Assembly (NCBI RefSeq): GCF_004337365.2
Contig: NZ_CP044016.1
Span: 4,607,109-4,671,108 of the forward strand
Origin: Rhizosphaericola mali
GTDB lineage: Bacteria; Bacteroidota; Bacteroidia; Chitinophagales; Chitinophagaceae
DNA: 64,000 nt
Direction of reading: 5' to 3'
The translations under genes were made by a program, and so were the position numbers. Below the pieces are notes generated by a model. The model was not told where the DNA came from and did no database searches. It saw nothing but the letters and a program-made list of their open reading frames with translations. Positions 42,486 to 51,725 of the stretch are shown one piece after another; positions within the stretch are counted from its first letter, which is position 1, and each line of letters opens with the position of its first letter.

Positions 42486-43847
42486 ATGAAACATAATCGC
42501 CGTTTTGCATTTTTTCCAAAAAAAGTATTGCTTGCTTCCGCTTTTGGTTTGGGTATATTGTCCATGATGTCTTTTGATAAAAAAGATCCCAATTCCGAAT
42601 ACGAACAGAAAATCAAAAAGATCAAGCACATAGTCGTGATCTATATGGAAAATCATAGTTTTGATAATCTCTATGGACAATTTAAAGGTGCGAATGGTAT
42701 CAGTAATGCTACGCAGGAAAATATTATACAGTTAGATGAAAATGGTAAGCCTTATCAATACTTACCTGCAATTCCTTTATCAAGTGTATTTCCTACGAAT
42801 ATGACCAATGGCTTGTTTAATATAGATCAGTATATCCCTGCAGATCAAGAGACGCCTGATGTCGTGCATCGTTATTATCAAGAACGCGCACAGATCAATG
42901 GAGGGAAAATGAATAAATTCGCACAATATAATAGTACACGTGGGATGACTATGGGTTACTATAAAACGGATTTACTTCCTTTAAAACCTATAGCAGAAAA
43001 TTATACACTTTGTGATAATTTATTTCATAGTGCATTTGGTAGTTCCTTTTTAAATCATCAATGGTTAATCTCCGCGGCAACACCTTATTTTCCAGAAGCG
43101 CCAGAGACAATGCGTGCCAAATTAGATACAAATGGCATAATGGAGCGCGATGGGACCGTTACTCCTGATGGTTATGCGGTGAATACGGTATATTCCGTCA
43201 ATCAACCTCATCCTGCCGCAAAAGCATCTCATTTAGTTCCTAATCAAACCAACCCAACGATAGGTGATCGATTGAGTGAAAAAAATATTTCTTGGGCTTG
43301 GTATTCGGGTGGTTGGGATAGTGCGATGGCGGGCAAGGCCGATCCAACATTTCAATACCATCATCAGCCATTTATTTATTTCAAATCTTTTGCAGATGGA
43401 ACAAAAGCGAAAAAGGAACATTTGAAAGATGAAACGGAATTTATTGCCGCGGCAAAATCGGGTAAATTACCTGCAGTTTCTTTTATAAAACCTTTGGGTA
43501 TTAATAATGAGCATCCTGGATATTCTAATGTAATTACAGGAGAAACACACGCTGTGGAATTAATTAATGATGTGTTGAATGGCCCAGAAGGAGCAGAAAC
43601 ATTAGTTATATTGACTTATGATGAGAATGGTGGTTTTTGGGATCACGTCGCACCACCTGTAATTGATAAATGGGGACCCGGCTCTAGAATTCCTTGTATT
43701 TTAATTTCTCCATTTACTAAGAAACATTTTGTAGATCATACACAGTATGAAACGGTTAGCATTCTAGCGTTGATAGAAAAACGATGGGGATTGAAACCTT
43801 TGAATAATAGAGATAAAAATGCGAATCCTTTTATGGGTGCATTTTAA
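42486..43847 (+). CDS. Exported phosphoesterase (phospholipase C/acid phosphatase family)
   Basis: A 453-residue phosphoesterase of the alkaline-phosphatase superfamily (PF04185 type). The ATG at 42486 follows a TTG at 42483. The N terminus is basic then hydrophobic (about 10-32), a likely signal. VVIYMENHSFDNLYG carries the family's catalytic/metal motif (ENxSFD), and the distal metal site is DENGGFWDHVAPP. Substrates could be phospholipids or organic phosphates. A di-heme peroxidase starts 11 nt downstream, forming a two-gene unit. Confidence 0.88.
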   Translation: MKHNRRFAFFPKKVLLASAFGLGILSMMSFDKKDPNSEYEQKIKKIKHIVVIYMENHSFDNLYGQFKGANGISNATQENIIQLDENGKPYQYLPAIPLSSVFPTNMTNGLFNIDQYIPADQETPDVVHRYYQERAQINGGKMNKFAQYNSTRGMTMGYYKTDLLPLKPIAENYTLCDNLFHSAFGSSFLNHQWLISAATPYFPEAPETMRAKLDTNGIMERDGTVTPDGYAVNTVYSVNQPHPAAKASHLVPNQTNPTIGDRLSEKNISWAWYSGGWDSAMAGKADPTFQYHHQPFIYFKSFADGTKAKKEHLKDETEFIAAAKSGKLPAVSFIKPLGINNEHPGYSNVITGETHAVELINDVLNGPEGAETLVILTYDENGGFWDHVAPPVIDKWGPGSRIPCILISPFTKKHFVDHTQYETVSILALIEKRWGLKPLNNRDKNANPFMGAF

Positions 43848-43858
43848 TTTTAGTTCGG

Positions 43859-45697
43859 ATGAAAATAGTTAAAGTATTAGGAATTATAGTAGTCGCTTTT
43901 ATTGCGTGTCAATCTTTTTTCTCTAGTACAAAAGAAGAAGTGTCTATCTCTAATCAGATAAATAAAAATTTATCTTTGGATGTGGACACTTTTTCCATGT
44001 TTATACAAGACTCAATTTTGCCCTTATTAGCCGCTCCGCAAAAAAATGAACAAAAACTTCAATCGACTTTTTTACAAGCTCGGCTGAACTATAAAAAAAT
44101 GGAATGGGCTACAGAATATTTTATGTATTCTACTGCCAGATTGGTGAATGGAATTCCGGTGCCGGAAGCAGAGGTGGCTAGTCAAATGATATTACAGCCC
44201 GCAGGTTTACAGGTAATAGAAACCTATTTATTTCCCCAAATAGATACTACGAAAATAGAAGCGCTCAAAACTGAATATGTCTCATTATTGGAAAAAAGTA
44301 AAATATTTAAACGCTTTTTTGATAATATAGATATTGCGGATTGGCAGATTTTAGATGCGTGTAAGTTAGAATTATTTAGAATAGAGACACTAGGAATTAC
44401 GGGGTTTGATAATGCACTTACATTGAGGTCTGCCTCGGAATCTGCAGACGCATTGAAAGGTGTAAAGATTGCTTTGGATATTGTAGTTGAAAATTCAAAC
44501 TATAAAACCAAATTAGATAGTTTGGTCAATTATGCAGTGGCTTATTTGAATCAAAATACAAATTTCAATAGTTTGGATCGTGCATATTTTATTCGCAAAA
44601 TGGCTAATCCAATTACAATTGCAATTTCCGACTATGTAAATATTGCAAAGCTGCCCGATATTCGTTACAATAGGCTATTGAATCAAGATGCAAAAACCTT
44701 GTTCGATTCCAATGCCTTTAATCGCTATGCTTTTTCGCCCGATTTGACAATTGAAAATGAAAGTGCTAAGATTGAATTGGGTCGAAAATTATTTAATGAA
44801 ACCGCCTTTTCATTGAATAATACAAGAAGCTGTGCTAGTTGCCATCAAGCGGAACGACAATTTGCAGATGGTCTGCCGAAGCATTTGAATATAGATAACA
44901 ATGGTTTTATTGATCGTAATGCACCATCATTAATAAATGCAGCACTTCAACCATTTCAATTTTACGATTTTCGTAGTGTCACACTAGAGGATCAGATTTC
45001 TAATGTTGTCGCTAATCCCAAAGAAATGCATGGCTCTATAGTTTGGGCATTAAATAAGTTAAAATCGAATATAGACTATGTTCAACTTTTTCAAAGAGCT
45101 TTTGCTGAAAATCCCAATGCGACAATTGATACCACAAAAGTTATCACAGCAATAGCCACTTATGAAAGAAGTCTTACCAATCTCAATAGTCGCTTTGATC
45201 AATACATGCGTGGTAATAATCTCTCGTTAAATAGTGCCGAAATTAAGGGATTCAATATCTTCATGGGAAAGGCCCAATGTGCCACATGTCATTATTTGCC
45301 TTTGTTTAGTGGTGTTGTACCTCCTAAATTTATCAATATGGATGCGGAGGTTATAGGTGTACCTTCCATAAGCGATCGTAAAAAAGTAGATCCTGATTTG
45401 GGGTTGTATAATTATTTGTTAGATAATTTATATCCTGTGAGTCAGTTGGAGGATTTTAAATATGCATTTAAGACTACTAGTATTCGTAATGTGAGTAAAT
45501 CTGCACCATATATGCATAATGGCGTATTTCAAACCATAGACGAAGTATTAGATTTTTATAACAAAGGTGGAGGTGTTGGCTTAGGATTTAATTTGCCAAA
45601 TCAGACATTGAGTGCCGTACCTTTGAATTTAACTCCATCAGAAATTTTAGATTTGAAAGCATTTATTTTTTCGCTCGATTCTCTTCCTATGAACTGA
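43859..45697 (+). CDS. Di-heme cytochrome c peroxidase with helical N-terminal domain
   Basis: A 612-residue exported protein, probably a lipoprotein (AFIACQSFF). Residues about 35-290 form a helical domain (ARLNYKKMEWATEYF) of the kind that precedes MauG-type peroxidases in Bacteroidota. The catalytic part carries two c-heme motifs, CASCH (about residue 324) and CATCH (about 475), and an APYMHNGVF Met ligand segment. It should reduce peroxide or oxidise a partner in the periplasm using c-type electrons. It is co-transcribed with the phosphoesterase and its stop directly abuts the convergent gene. Confidence 0.88.
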   Translation: MKIVKVLGIIVVAFIACQSFFSSTKEEVSISNQINKNLSLDVDTFSMFIQDSILPLLAAPQKNEQKLQSTFLQARLNYKKMEWATEYFMYSTARLVNGIPVPEAEVASQMILQPAGLQVIETYLFPQIDTTKIEALKTEYVSLLEKSKIFKRFFDNIDIADWQILDACKLELFRIETLGITGFDNALTLRSASESADALKGVKIALDIVVENSNYKTKLDSLVNYAVAYLNQNTNFNSLDRAYFIRKMANPITIAISDYVNIAKLPDIRYNRLLNQDAKTLFDSNAFNRYAFSPDLTIENESAKIELGRKLFNETAFSLNNTRSCASCHQAERQFADGLPKHLNIDNNGFIDRNAPSLINAALQPFQFYDFRSVTLEDQISNVVANPKEMHGSIVWALNKLKSNIDYVQLFQRAFAENPNATIDTTKVITAIATYERSLTNLNSRFDQYMRGNNLSLNSAEIKGFNIFMGKAQCATCHYLPLFSGVVPPKFINMDAEVIGVPSISDRKKVDPDLGLYNYLLDNLYPVSQLEDFKYAFKTTSIRNVSKSAPYMHNGVFQTIDEVLDFYNKGGGVGLGFNLPNQTLSAVPLNLTPSEILDLKAFIFSLDSLPMN

Positions 45698-46651
45698 TTA
45701 TTTTACATGGAAATGAGAAAGGGATGCTTTGAATTCGCCAATTTCTCTGCCTTTTAAGATGACCGCCCAATTGCCTTTGTAATGCATCACGATGGGAAGT
45801 AGGATGCCATTTTCGTTTTCTAATCTTACCTCCATATCTACATCGAAATCGTACACGCCTGCATGGTAACTCATGGTATATTTACGTCCAACGACTTCCA
45901 TCGTATGAATGTCAAACCAAGTGGTCATATTATCAACAACTATATTTTTTGCATCTGGTTTGGGGGTAATAGAAAATCGATAGGTGTCGTGCCCAAAAAA
46001 TGATACAGTATCCAAACGATAGTTATAATTTTTATGTGCGTCTTGATCGTAAAGATCTAGTTTGTTACCTATAAATGGTATGCCCGGAATTTTTTTTCCT
46101 GGATTGAAAAACAACATTTTCAACTGCTCTTTGTGTTTTTCAATTCCTTTTTTGCCCGAAACTTCAAAATCTTGATTACCAACTATGTTATTTTCTCCAC
46201 AAACATTTCCATTTGTAAAAAATAAACTTGCAAACATTTTACCCGTTGTATAGTTGAAATTTCCATTTTTATCCAACATGTCGCCTGTAGTTTGCAAATC
46301 TGCAACGGTCATAGACCTACATCCATTTTCTCTTTTTTGGGTAGTAATACTATTATAACTCGCTTTTACATTGGACTTTTTGTCCAACATTTTAATGGAA
46401 TTATTTGACGTATATCCAACTATGTGCAAACTCTTAAATGCCTTATAAAATGTGGTGTCTGACTGAATCCTTTTAAGAAGTTGAGGTATATTGTTACCGT
46501 TGCGAACAATGACTGTTGGTAATGTAAATTCGTTGTTATCTACTTTGATGATTGTATCCTTTTCTGTTTGCGTATGTGCCGTTGCAGGCAATATGGCTAA
46601 CAGAAAAGGAAGTATATATTTTTTACAGGAAAATTGCTGGAACTGGATCAT
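45698..46651 (-). CDS. Secreted hypothetical protein, 317 residues
   Basis: An exported protein with a signal peptide (about 1-27, AHTQ). The rest consists of paired beta strands with the pattern of Bacteroidota outer-membrane lipoprotein-carrier-like or GLPGLI-like proteins (TTWFDIHTMEVVGRKY, VDMEVRLENENGILLP). I cannot name a family. It follows the deformylase gene by 21 nt in the same direction and probably shares its promoter. Confidence 0.65.
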   Translation of the reverse strand: MIQFQQFSCKKYILPFLLAILPATAHTQTEKDTIIKVDNNEFTLPTVIVRNGNNIPQLLKRIQSDTTFYKAFKSLHIVGYTSNNSIKMLDKKSNVKASYNSITTQKRENGCRSMTVADLQTTGDMLDKNGNFNYTTGKMFASLFFTNGNVCGENNIVGNQDFEVSGKKGIEKHKEQLKMLFFNPGKKIPGIPFIGNKLDLYDQDAHKNYNYRLDTVSFFGHDTYRFSITPKPDAKNIVVDNMTTWFDIHTMEVVGRKYTMSYHAGVYDFDVDMEVRLENENGILLPIVMHYKGNWAVILKGREIGEFKASLSHFHVK

Positions 46652-46672
46652 AGGCTAATTTAATGATATCCA

Positions 46673-47254
46673 CTATTTCTTTTTAGCAAATTTCATTCTA
46701 TAGTCAACTTTAACATTGCCTTTCGTGATGTTATCCAGTTTTCTATGCAAAAGTTTTCTTTTCAATGGTTTTAAGTAATCGATGAACAATTTTCCATCAA
46801 TATGATCATATTCATGTTGAATGATTCTCGCAGTAATACCATTGAATTTTTTTCTATGTGCTACGAAATTTTCATCCACATATTCAATTTCCACTTCTTC
46901 TGGGCGGAATACATCTTCTCTAATGCCTGGAATGCTCAAGCATCCTTCTTGATAAGGCCATTCTTCACCAGTTCTTTCAATGATATGAGCATTGAGAAAT
47001 ACTTGTTTGATTCCTGGGGCATCAGCATATGTCTCATCACCAGGTTCCAAACTTTCAAAAATCTGTGCACTATCTACAACAAACATTCTGATATTCAAAT
47101 TCACTTGAGGGGCTGCTAATCCTACTCCATTGCTTGAGTATAGCGTTTCCCAAAAGTTGGCAATGAGCTCTTCTAATTTTGGATAATCTTTGTCAATATC
47201 AATACATTTTTCTCTCAAAATATTTGCACCATATCCTATAATCGGTAAAATCAT
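46673..47254 (-). CDS. def: Peptide deformylase
   Basis: A 193-residue metallo-enzyme that removes the formyl group from new polypeptides. Motif 1 is GVGLAAPQVN (residues 43-52), motif 2 EGCLSIPG (103-110; metal ligand C105) and motif 3 QHEYDHIDG (146-154; ligands H147 and H151, catalytic E148). Length is standard. Its usual partner fmt is not adjacent. Confidence 0.95.
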   Translation of the reverse strand: MILPIIGYGANILREKCIDIDKDYPKLEELIANFWETLYSSNGVGLAAPQVNLNIRMFVVDSAQIFESLEPGDETYADAPGIKQVFLNAHIIERTGEEWPYQEGCLSIPGIREDVFRPEEVEIEYVDENFVAHRKKFNGITARIIQHEYDHIDGKLFIDYLKPLKRKLLHRKLDNITKGNVKVDYRMKFAKKK

Positions 47255-47443
47255 AATAAAATTTTCTTTTTTCGCAAGTGCAAATGTACCGCAAATGATT
47301 GAAATAAGTCGGTTAAATAGTACGGTTAAATGGCTATTGACAATTCAAAAAAACGTATTTATTCATCAATTTTTATATGGAATATCCTATTTTCGTAGTC
47401 AACGTTATCGTACTTAAATTTTCATTTAATATCTTAATTGTTT

Positions 47444-47812
47444 ATGCTAGAGAATATTATTGGTGGTATAATAGTTTTGATTGGCGCATTGGCATTGATT
47501 TTTTGGATATATATCGCCTCTTCTTTTTTAAAAAAAGGTCCAATTGAACGAAATATTGGCTTAATAGGTCCAATGGTAGGCGTATTAGCTGTGGTTGCAT
47601 TTAGATATATTTATGAACGCTATGACAATGCAATTGTCTTTTATGTTGGTATCATATTACTTATTGCATTATTTTATTTCATATTTACTTCAAGATATAC
47701 GATTAAAAATCAAATGATTACCAAGATATTAAATATATTGGCATTATTTGGATTGTTAGTTTTTATATTTTTTGTCATCCGAGCTGGGTATTATAAAATA
47801 TTTATGAAATAA
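47444..47812 (+). CDS. Four-helix membrane protein, unknown function
   Basis: A 122-residue product from the ATG at 47444 (a TTG at 47438 is in frame but weaker). Four hydrophobic segments (about 4-24, 39-57, 66-84 and 95-117) suggest a small integral membrane protein. The first loop, FLKKGPIERNIGLIGP, is basic and probably cytoplasmic. No family recognised. It is isolated between def and the lipoprotein oxidoreductase. Confidence 0.65.
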   Translation: MLENIIGGIIVLIGALALIFWIYIASSFLKKGPIERNIGLIGPMVGVLAVVAFRYIYERYDNAIVFYVGIILLIALFYFIFTSRYTIKNQMITKILNILALFGLLVFIFFVIRAGYYKIFMK

Positions 47813-47880
47813 TGTATTTCTACAGATGAATATCGGAATATTTCAATTTTAACCTTAATACTTGGCCGAACTTTGAAATT

Positions 47881-48570
47881 ATGAAAAGTATTAATTTGTT
47901 TCGTCAAAAAATTCTAAGTTTTTTAGCGGTAGCGCATATTTTCATAATGCTTACACTTGTCTCTTGTGCGCAACAACCAAAAGAAAGTAAAATCGGAACT
48001 TCTGTAAAAAGTTTAAAAATTGGCATTATTGGTTCTGGTAATGTGGGAGGGACGTTAGGTAAAAAATGGTCAAAAGCCGGATACAAAGTATTTTTTAGTT
48101 CGCGCCATCCAGAAGAATTAAAAGATTTAGTTACCTCAGCAGGTCCCAATGCACAGGCTGGCACGATTGAAAATGCCATCAAATTTGCTGATGTGGTTGT
48201 GTTGGCAGTTCCCTACAAAGCAGAAGCAGAATTAAGCAATAAATACAAATCATTCATTGGTGATAAAATATTGATCGATTGCGATAATGCCTATTCATTC
48301 AGAGATGGAGCTGTTGTGGCCGATGCAAAGTCCGAAGGCGTTGCTAATTATACGCAACGAAATTATTTTCCGAAGGCAAAATTAATCAGAGCATTTAATG
48401 CCGTAAATGCAAGTTCGGTTGCGTCGGCAGATGCAAATAATAAGATAGCAATACCTTTTGCTACAGACGATCCAAAGTTGAAAAGTGTTGCGGAAGAATT
48501 AATCATTGCCGCTGATGGTATTCCTAAAGATGGGGGCAGTATTAAGGATAGTAAATCCTTTGATCTGTAA
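47881..48570 (+). CDS. Lipoprotein Rossmann-fold NAD(P)-binding oxidoreductase (F420-reductase-like)
   Basis: A 229-residue product with a lipoprotein signal ending in LTLVSCAQQ, then a NADP_oxidoreductase-F420-like domain: LKIGIIGSGNVGGTLGKKWSKAGY is the dinucleotide loop, FFSSRHPEEL its ribose-phosphate side, and VVVLAVPYKAEAEL plus AFNAVNASS the later motifs. Such enzymes are normally cytosolic, so a lipid-anchored form is odd. The C terminus (KDSKSFDL) is short compared with relatives. Gene context gives no partner. Confidence 0.8.
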   Translation: MKSINLFRQKILSFLAVAHIFIMLTLVSCAQQPKESKIGTSVKSLKIGIIGSGNVGGTLGKKWSKAGYKVFFSSRHPEELKDLVTSAGPNAQAGTIENAIKFADVVVLAVPYKAEAELSNKYKSFIGDKILIDCDNAYSFRDGAVVADAKSEGVANYTQRNYFPKAKLIRAFNAVNASSVASADANNKIAIPFATDDPKLKSVAEELIIAADGIPKDGGSIKDSKSFDL

Positions 48571-48617
48571 TAATCAAAACCTAGAGTTCAAAATATGGTT
48601 ATCTATATTTTAAACTT

Positions 48618-48625
48618 TAACTTTG
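48618..48625 (+). promoter_or_regulatory. -7 element upstream of the DUF6580 gene
   Basis: TAACTTTG is a perfect TAnnTTTG match 15 nt before the ATG at 48641. The expected -33 position reads TGG in place of TTG. Confidence 0.4.
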
Positions 48626-48640
48626 TGCCAAATCTGAGAA

Positions 48641-49204
48641 ATGAAAAAAGGATCTTCTATTATAATTGCATTTGTATTATTAACTGTTGTCGGCGCATTA
48701 TATCGCATCGTACCTGGCAGACCATTTGGCTTTGCTCCACAATATGCAATGGCATTGTTTGGTGGATTTCTGTTTCAAAATGACAAAAAATGGGCGTTTA
48801 TTCTACCTATTGGATCGATGTTTTTGTCTGATTTATTATTCCAAGGTTTATTCAAATTAAATATGACTTCCACACCGGGATTCTATTCTGGACAATTGGT
48901 TAATTATATTTTATTTGCCATTTTAGCAGTATTCGGATTTATTATTAAAAAAATGGACTTCCGCAATATCATTATGGCTTCCGTTTTGTCCACTACCTTT
49001 TACTTTTTAGTTTCTAATATGTACGTTTGGATTTCTACGGATTTTTATTCAAAAAATTGGGGCGGTTTGATGCAATCCTACACTTTAGGATTGCCATTTT
49101 ATAGAAATAGTATTATTGCAACATTAGTTTTTTCAGCTATATTATTTGGCGGTTATGCATTGATTGGAAAATCATTTACCAAGTCACAACGAGTAACTGC
49201 TTAA
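48641..49204 (+). CDS. DUF6580 family putative transport protein
   Basis: A 187-residue membrane protein with about five to six helices. The order VPGRPFGFAPQYAMALFGGFLF, then LPIGSMFLSDLLFQ and a later FYFLVSNMYVW matches the DUF6580 family, which resembles ECF S-component-like membrane proteins. Substrate and partner are unknown. It stands alone with its own -7 element. Confidence 0.75.
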   Translation: MKKGSSIIIAFVLLTVVGALYRIVPGRPFGFAPQYAMALFGGFLFQNDKKWAFILPIGSMFLSDLLFQGLFKLNMTSTPGFYSGQLVNYILFAILAVFGFIIKKMDFRNIIMASVLSTTFYFLVSNMYVWISTDFYSKNWGGLMQSYTLGLPFYRNSIIATLVFSAILFGGYALIGKSFTKSQRVTA

Positions 49205-49250
49205 TAGTTTTTCCCTAACTCTTTTCAACCTATCATAAACCAATACTAAC

Positions 49251-50399
49251 ATGTTTTCTCGTTCTGCAATATTTAGTTGCATTTTGTTCGGAATGCAATT
49301 TTTGTTTCATAATGTTTCTGCTCAAAAAGTTCTATTTAAGACTAAATATTATGATATTTATTATTATGCCACAACTCCGAAAAGTGCAAGTATTAAAGAA
49401 CTCTATTATAAAGTAGATGGGCATTGGCAAATTGATAAATATTATAAAGATTCTATTCATTCGAAATTTTATTTAGATCAAAAAAGTGTTTTAGCAGATA
49501 CATCCAAACATCCCATTTGGAAAAAAATTACTTTTTTTAATGAAAATGGGACGAAAAAAGAATATCGGCATGCTGAAGATACCATTACCACTTATGCAGA
49601 GCATTATTCAGGAAATGGGAAAAAAGATGGGGCTGCAATTTTTCAAAAGGATTCATTAATTAGTTCTGAAGGGTGGGATGAAAATGGAAACTTAATTCCT
49701 GATTTTGTATACGAGAAACCTGCAGAATATCCCGAAGGTTCAGATGGATGGATGCACCGTCTTTTTAGAACGATAAGAGCCGAAATTGCAATGGACAATG
49801 GTGCTCCAGTTGGTAATTATACGGTTGTCGTAAGTTTTATTGTAGATAAAGATGGAAAAGTAAAAAATGTAAAGGCGGAAAATGATCCAGGGTATAAAAC
49901 AGCACAAGAAGCAGAACGTGTAATAAAAACTTCTGATGACTGGTATCCAGCGATTTATATGAATAAAAAAGTAGTATATCGTCAACGTCAGCAAATTACT
50001 TTTCAAGTGTTAGATGGAGAGGAAGACGTTCAAATTACTCCAAGTGTTGTTTATTTTAATCAAGTTCATCAACGTACAGACTCCGCAAATGCTATTTATA
50101 GATCTATTAGTCAACCGTTAAATGACAGTACAATTGAAACGAAGATGTTGATAATCGGAAAAGGAACATTAGTTGAAGTAAATAAAAAAGTAAAAAGTAA
50201 GAACGGTAAGCAATATGAGATATTGCAACAATACGATGAAAATGGAGTCATTGCTTCCGAAATAGGACTAATAAATTCAGTGATAAGTAAACTCATCAAG
50301 TTCTATCCAAATGGAAAAAAATCGCAAGAAATTATCTATGAGAAAGGATTGCCCATCAAATCAACGCGTTGGGATGAAAATGGTAAATTGATTCCATAA
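49251..50399 (+). CDS. Secreted protein with TonB C-terminal-like domain between MORN-type repeats
   Basis: A 382-residue exported protein (signal about 1-24). Residues about 165-262 look like a TonB C-terminal domain: YTVVVSFIVDKDGKVKNVK and a final QQITFQVLDG strand. On both sides are MORN/YwqK-like segments (ITFFNENGTKKEY, GWDENGNLIPD near 145, LIKFYPNGKKSQEI and RWDENGKLIP at the end). There is no TonB-type N-terminal anchor with a proline linker, so it is not a classical energy transducer. Function unknown; it precedes a Crp/Fnr regulator by 25 nt. Confidence 0.7.
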   Translation: MFSRSAIFSCILFGMQFLFHNVSAQKVLFKTKYYDIYYYATTPKSASIKELYYKVDGHWQIDKYYKDSIHSKFYLDQKSVLADTSKHPIWKKITFFNENGTKKEYRHAEDTITTYAEHYSGNGKKDGAAIFQKDSLISSEGWDENGNLIPDFVYEKPAEYPEGSDGWMHRLFRTIRAEIAMDNGAPVGNYTVVVSFIVDKDGKVKNVKAENDPGYKTAQEAERVIKTSDDWYPAIYMNKKVVYRQRQQITFQVLDGEEDVQITPSVVYFNQVHQRTDSANAIYRSISQPLNDSTIETKMLIIGKGTLVEVNKKVKSKNGKQYEILQQYDENGVIASEIGLINSVISKLIKFYPNGKKSQEIIYEKGLPIKSTRWDENGKLIP

Positions 50400-50424
50400 C
50401 GCCAAACTATAACCACTTCTAAAT

Positions 50425-51000
50425 ATGATCGATAATTATCCAATTGTCCAGAAATTATTTTCTCAAATACTACCAATCTCAGATATTGTCGTTGAAGGTT
50501 TTTCAAAAAAAATGGTAGAACGAAATTTCAAAAAAGGGGAAATTATCAAACCTTATAATGGGACGGAGCGTTTTTTGAATATTGTAGTAAGTGGTTCCGC
50601 GGGTTTATTTGTGGCAAAAAATGAAAAAGATATTTGCATAAATATTACTTATGAAAATGCTTTTTTTTCAGATTATAGTTCTTTTTTAAATCAACAGCCG
50701 ACTGCAATACAGGCGCAATCGTTAGAAGATTGTCTTTTTTATTCTATAGAATATAGGCAGTTGAATTATTTATATGGCAAGTCAATGCAAGGAATGTCTT
50801 TGGGGAAAATTTTTGCGGAGCAAGCTTATGTACGTAAACAACAAGAGCAAATAAATTTACTTACGCAAACGCCATTAGAACGTTATCGCAATTTGCTAAA
50901 TGCTCGACCGGATATTTTTCAAAGAACACCTTTGAAAATCATTGCTTCTTATCTTGGTTTGACTCCTGAAAGCTTAAGTCGTATTCGAAAAAAACAATAA
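50425..51000 (+). CDS. Crp/Fnr family transcriptional regulator
   Basis: A 191-residue regulator with an N-terminal cyclic-nucleotide-binding-like domain (about 20-120) and a C-terminal HTH whose recognition helix is in KIIASYLGLTPESLSRIRKK. The E-S-L-S-R pattern resembles the ExxSR contacts of Fnr proteins. Fnr-type cysteines for an iron-sulfur cluster are not evident. A 14-bp palindrome with Fnr-like geometry lies 5 nt past its stop, before the next gene. Confidence 0.88.
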   Translation: MIDNYPIVQKLFSQILPISDIVVEGFSKKMVERNFKKGEIIKPYNGTERFLNIVVSGSAGLFVAKNEKDICINITYENAFFSDYSSFLNQQPTAIQAQSLEDCLFYSIEYRQLNYLYGKSMQGMSLGKIFAEQAYVRKQQEQINLLTQTPLERYRNLLNARPDIFQRTPLKIIASYLGLTPESLSRIRKKQ

Positions 51001-51005
51001 TATTC

Positions 51006-51019
51006 TTAACTTAAGTTAA
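51006..51019. promoter_or_regulatory. Perfect palindrome, candidate Crp/Fnr operator
   Basis: TTAACTTAAGTTAA is a perfect 14-bp palindrome with a 5-4-5 layout (TTAAC-N4-GTTAA), the spacing of Crp/Fnr sites. It lies between the Crp/Fnr gene and the start of the DUF2306-like gene at 51054. It is followed by a T run, so a weak terminator is the alternative. Confidence 0.45.
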
Positions 51020-51053
51020 TTTTTTTGAAACATCAGAACTGTAATATTGCAAA

Positions 51054-51725
51054 ATGGGAAATCAATTGGAACTAACTGTTAAGATCTTCATTTATATACA
51101 TGCTATTGCTGGTGGCGTCGGATTGATCGCGGGTTTGGCGGCATTAATTGCAAAAAAAGGAAGTGTTATTCACAAAAAAAGTGGCGTTTTTTTCAATTAT
51201 GGAATGGGAATCAGCGCGTTGCTTTCTCTAATCATCGCAAAAATGCCGCATCATGAAAATGTGTTTCTATTTCTCATCGGAATATTTACAATATACATGC
51301 TTTTAGTTGGGACAAGAGCGCTTAATTTTAAGAAAAATGATGATGTAAAAAATATTCGTTTAGATAAAATAATCTCAGGAACAATGTTATTCGCCGCAGT
51401 TTGTATGGTTATTTTGGGTATAAAATTACAACAACAGCATCAAGCTGGATTCGTCCTCTACTTATTTTTTGGCTTATTAAGCGCATATATGGCAGGACGC
51501 GATTTTCGTTTTTACAAATCTCCGCTTCTTTGGCGTAAAAAATGGTTGTCTAATCATATTGGAAAAATGGTTGGTGCCTACATTGCCTCTGTTACTGCAT
51601 TTTTGGTGGCGGCTTTGCGATTTACGTCTATTTCTATTTGGATAATTCCCACAATCATAGGAACGATTTACATTATTTATTGGAATAGAAAGACGACTCC
51701 TAAAAAAAAGGAAATTGTGGCTTAA
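51054..51725 (+). CDS. DUF2306-like membrane protein
   Basis: A 223-residue protein with about six to seven membrane helices. The first helix-loop-helix (IHAIAGGVGLIAGLAALIAKKGSVIHKKSG) resembles DUF2306 and related heme-ligand-like membrane proteins in which His residues flank the helices. Function unknown. It is probably controlled by the Crp/Fnr regulator just upstream (inference from the palindrome and order). Confidence 0.7.
   Translation: MGNQLELTVKIFIYIHAIAGGVGLIAGLAALIAKKGSVIHKKSGVFFNYGMGISALLSLIIAKMPHHENVFLFLIGIFTIYMLLVGTRALNFKKNDDVKNIRLDKIISGTMLFAAVCMVILGIKLQQQHQAGFVLYLFFGLLSAYMAGRDFRFYKSPLLWRKKWLSNHIGKMVGAYIASVTAFLVAALRFTSISIWIIPTIIGTIYIIYWNRKTTPKKKEIVA

Noticed and set aside
47190..47417. 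75-residue plus-strand frame over the start of def
   Set aside because: Mostly antisense to the deformylase N terminus and intergenic AT-rich DNA; no motif.
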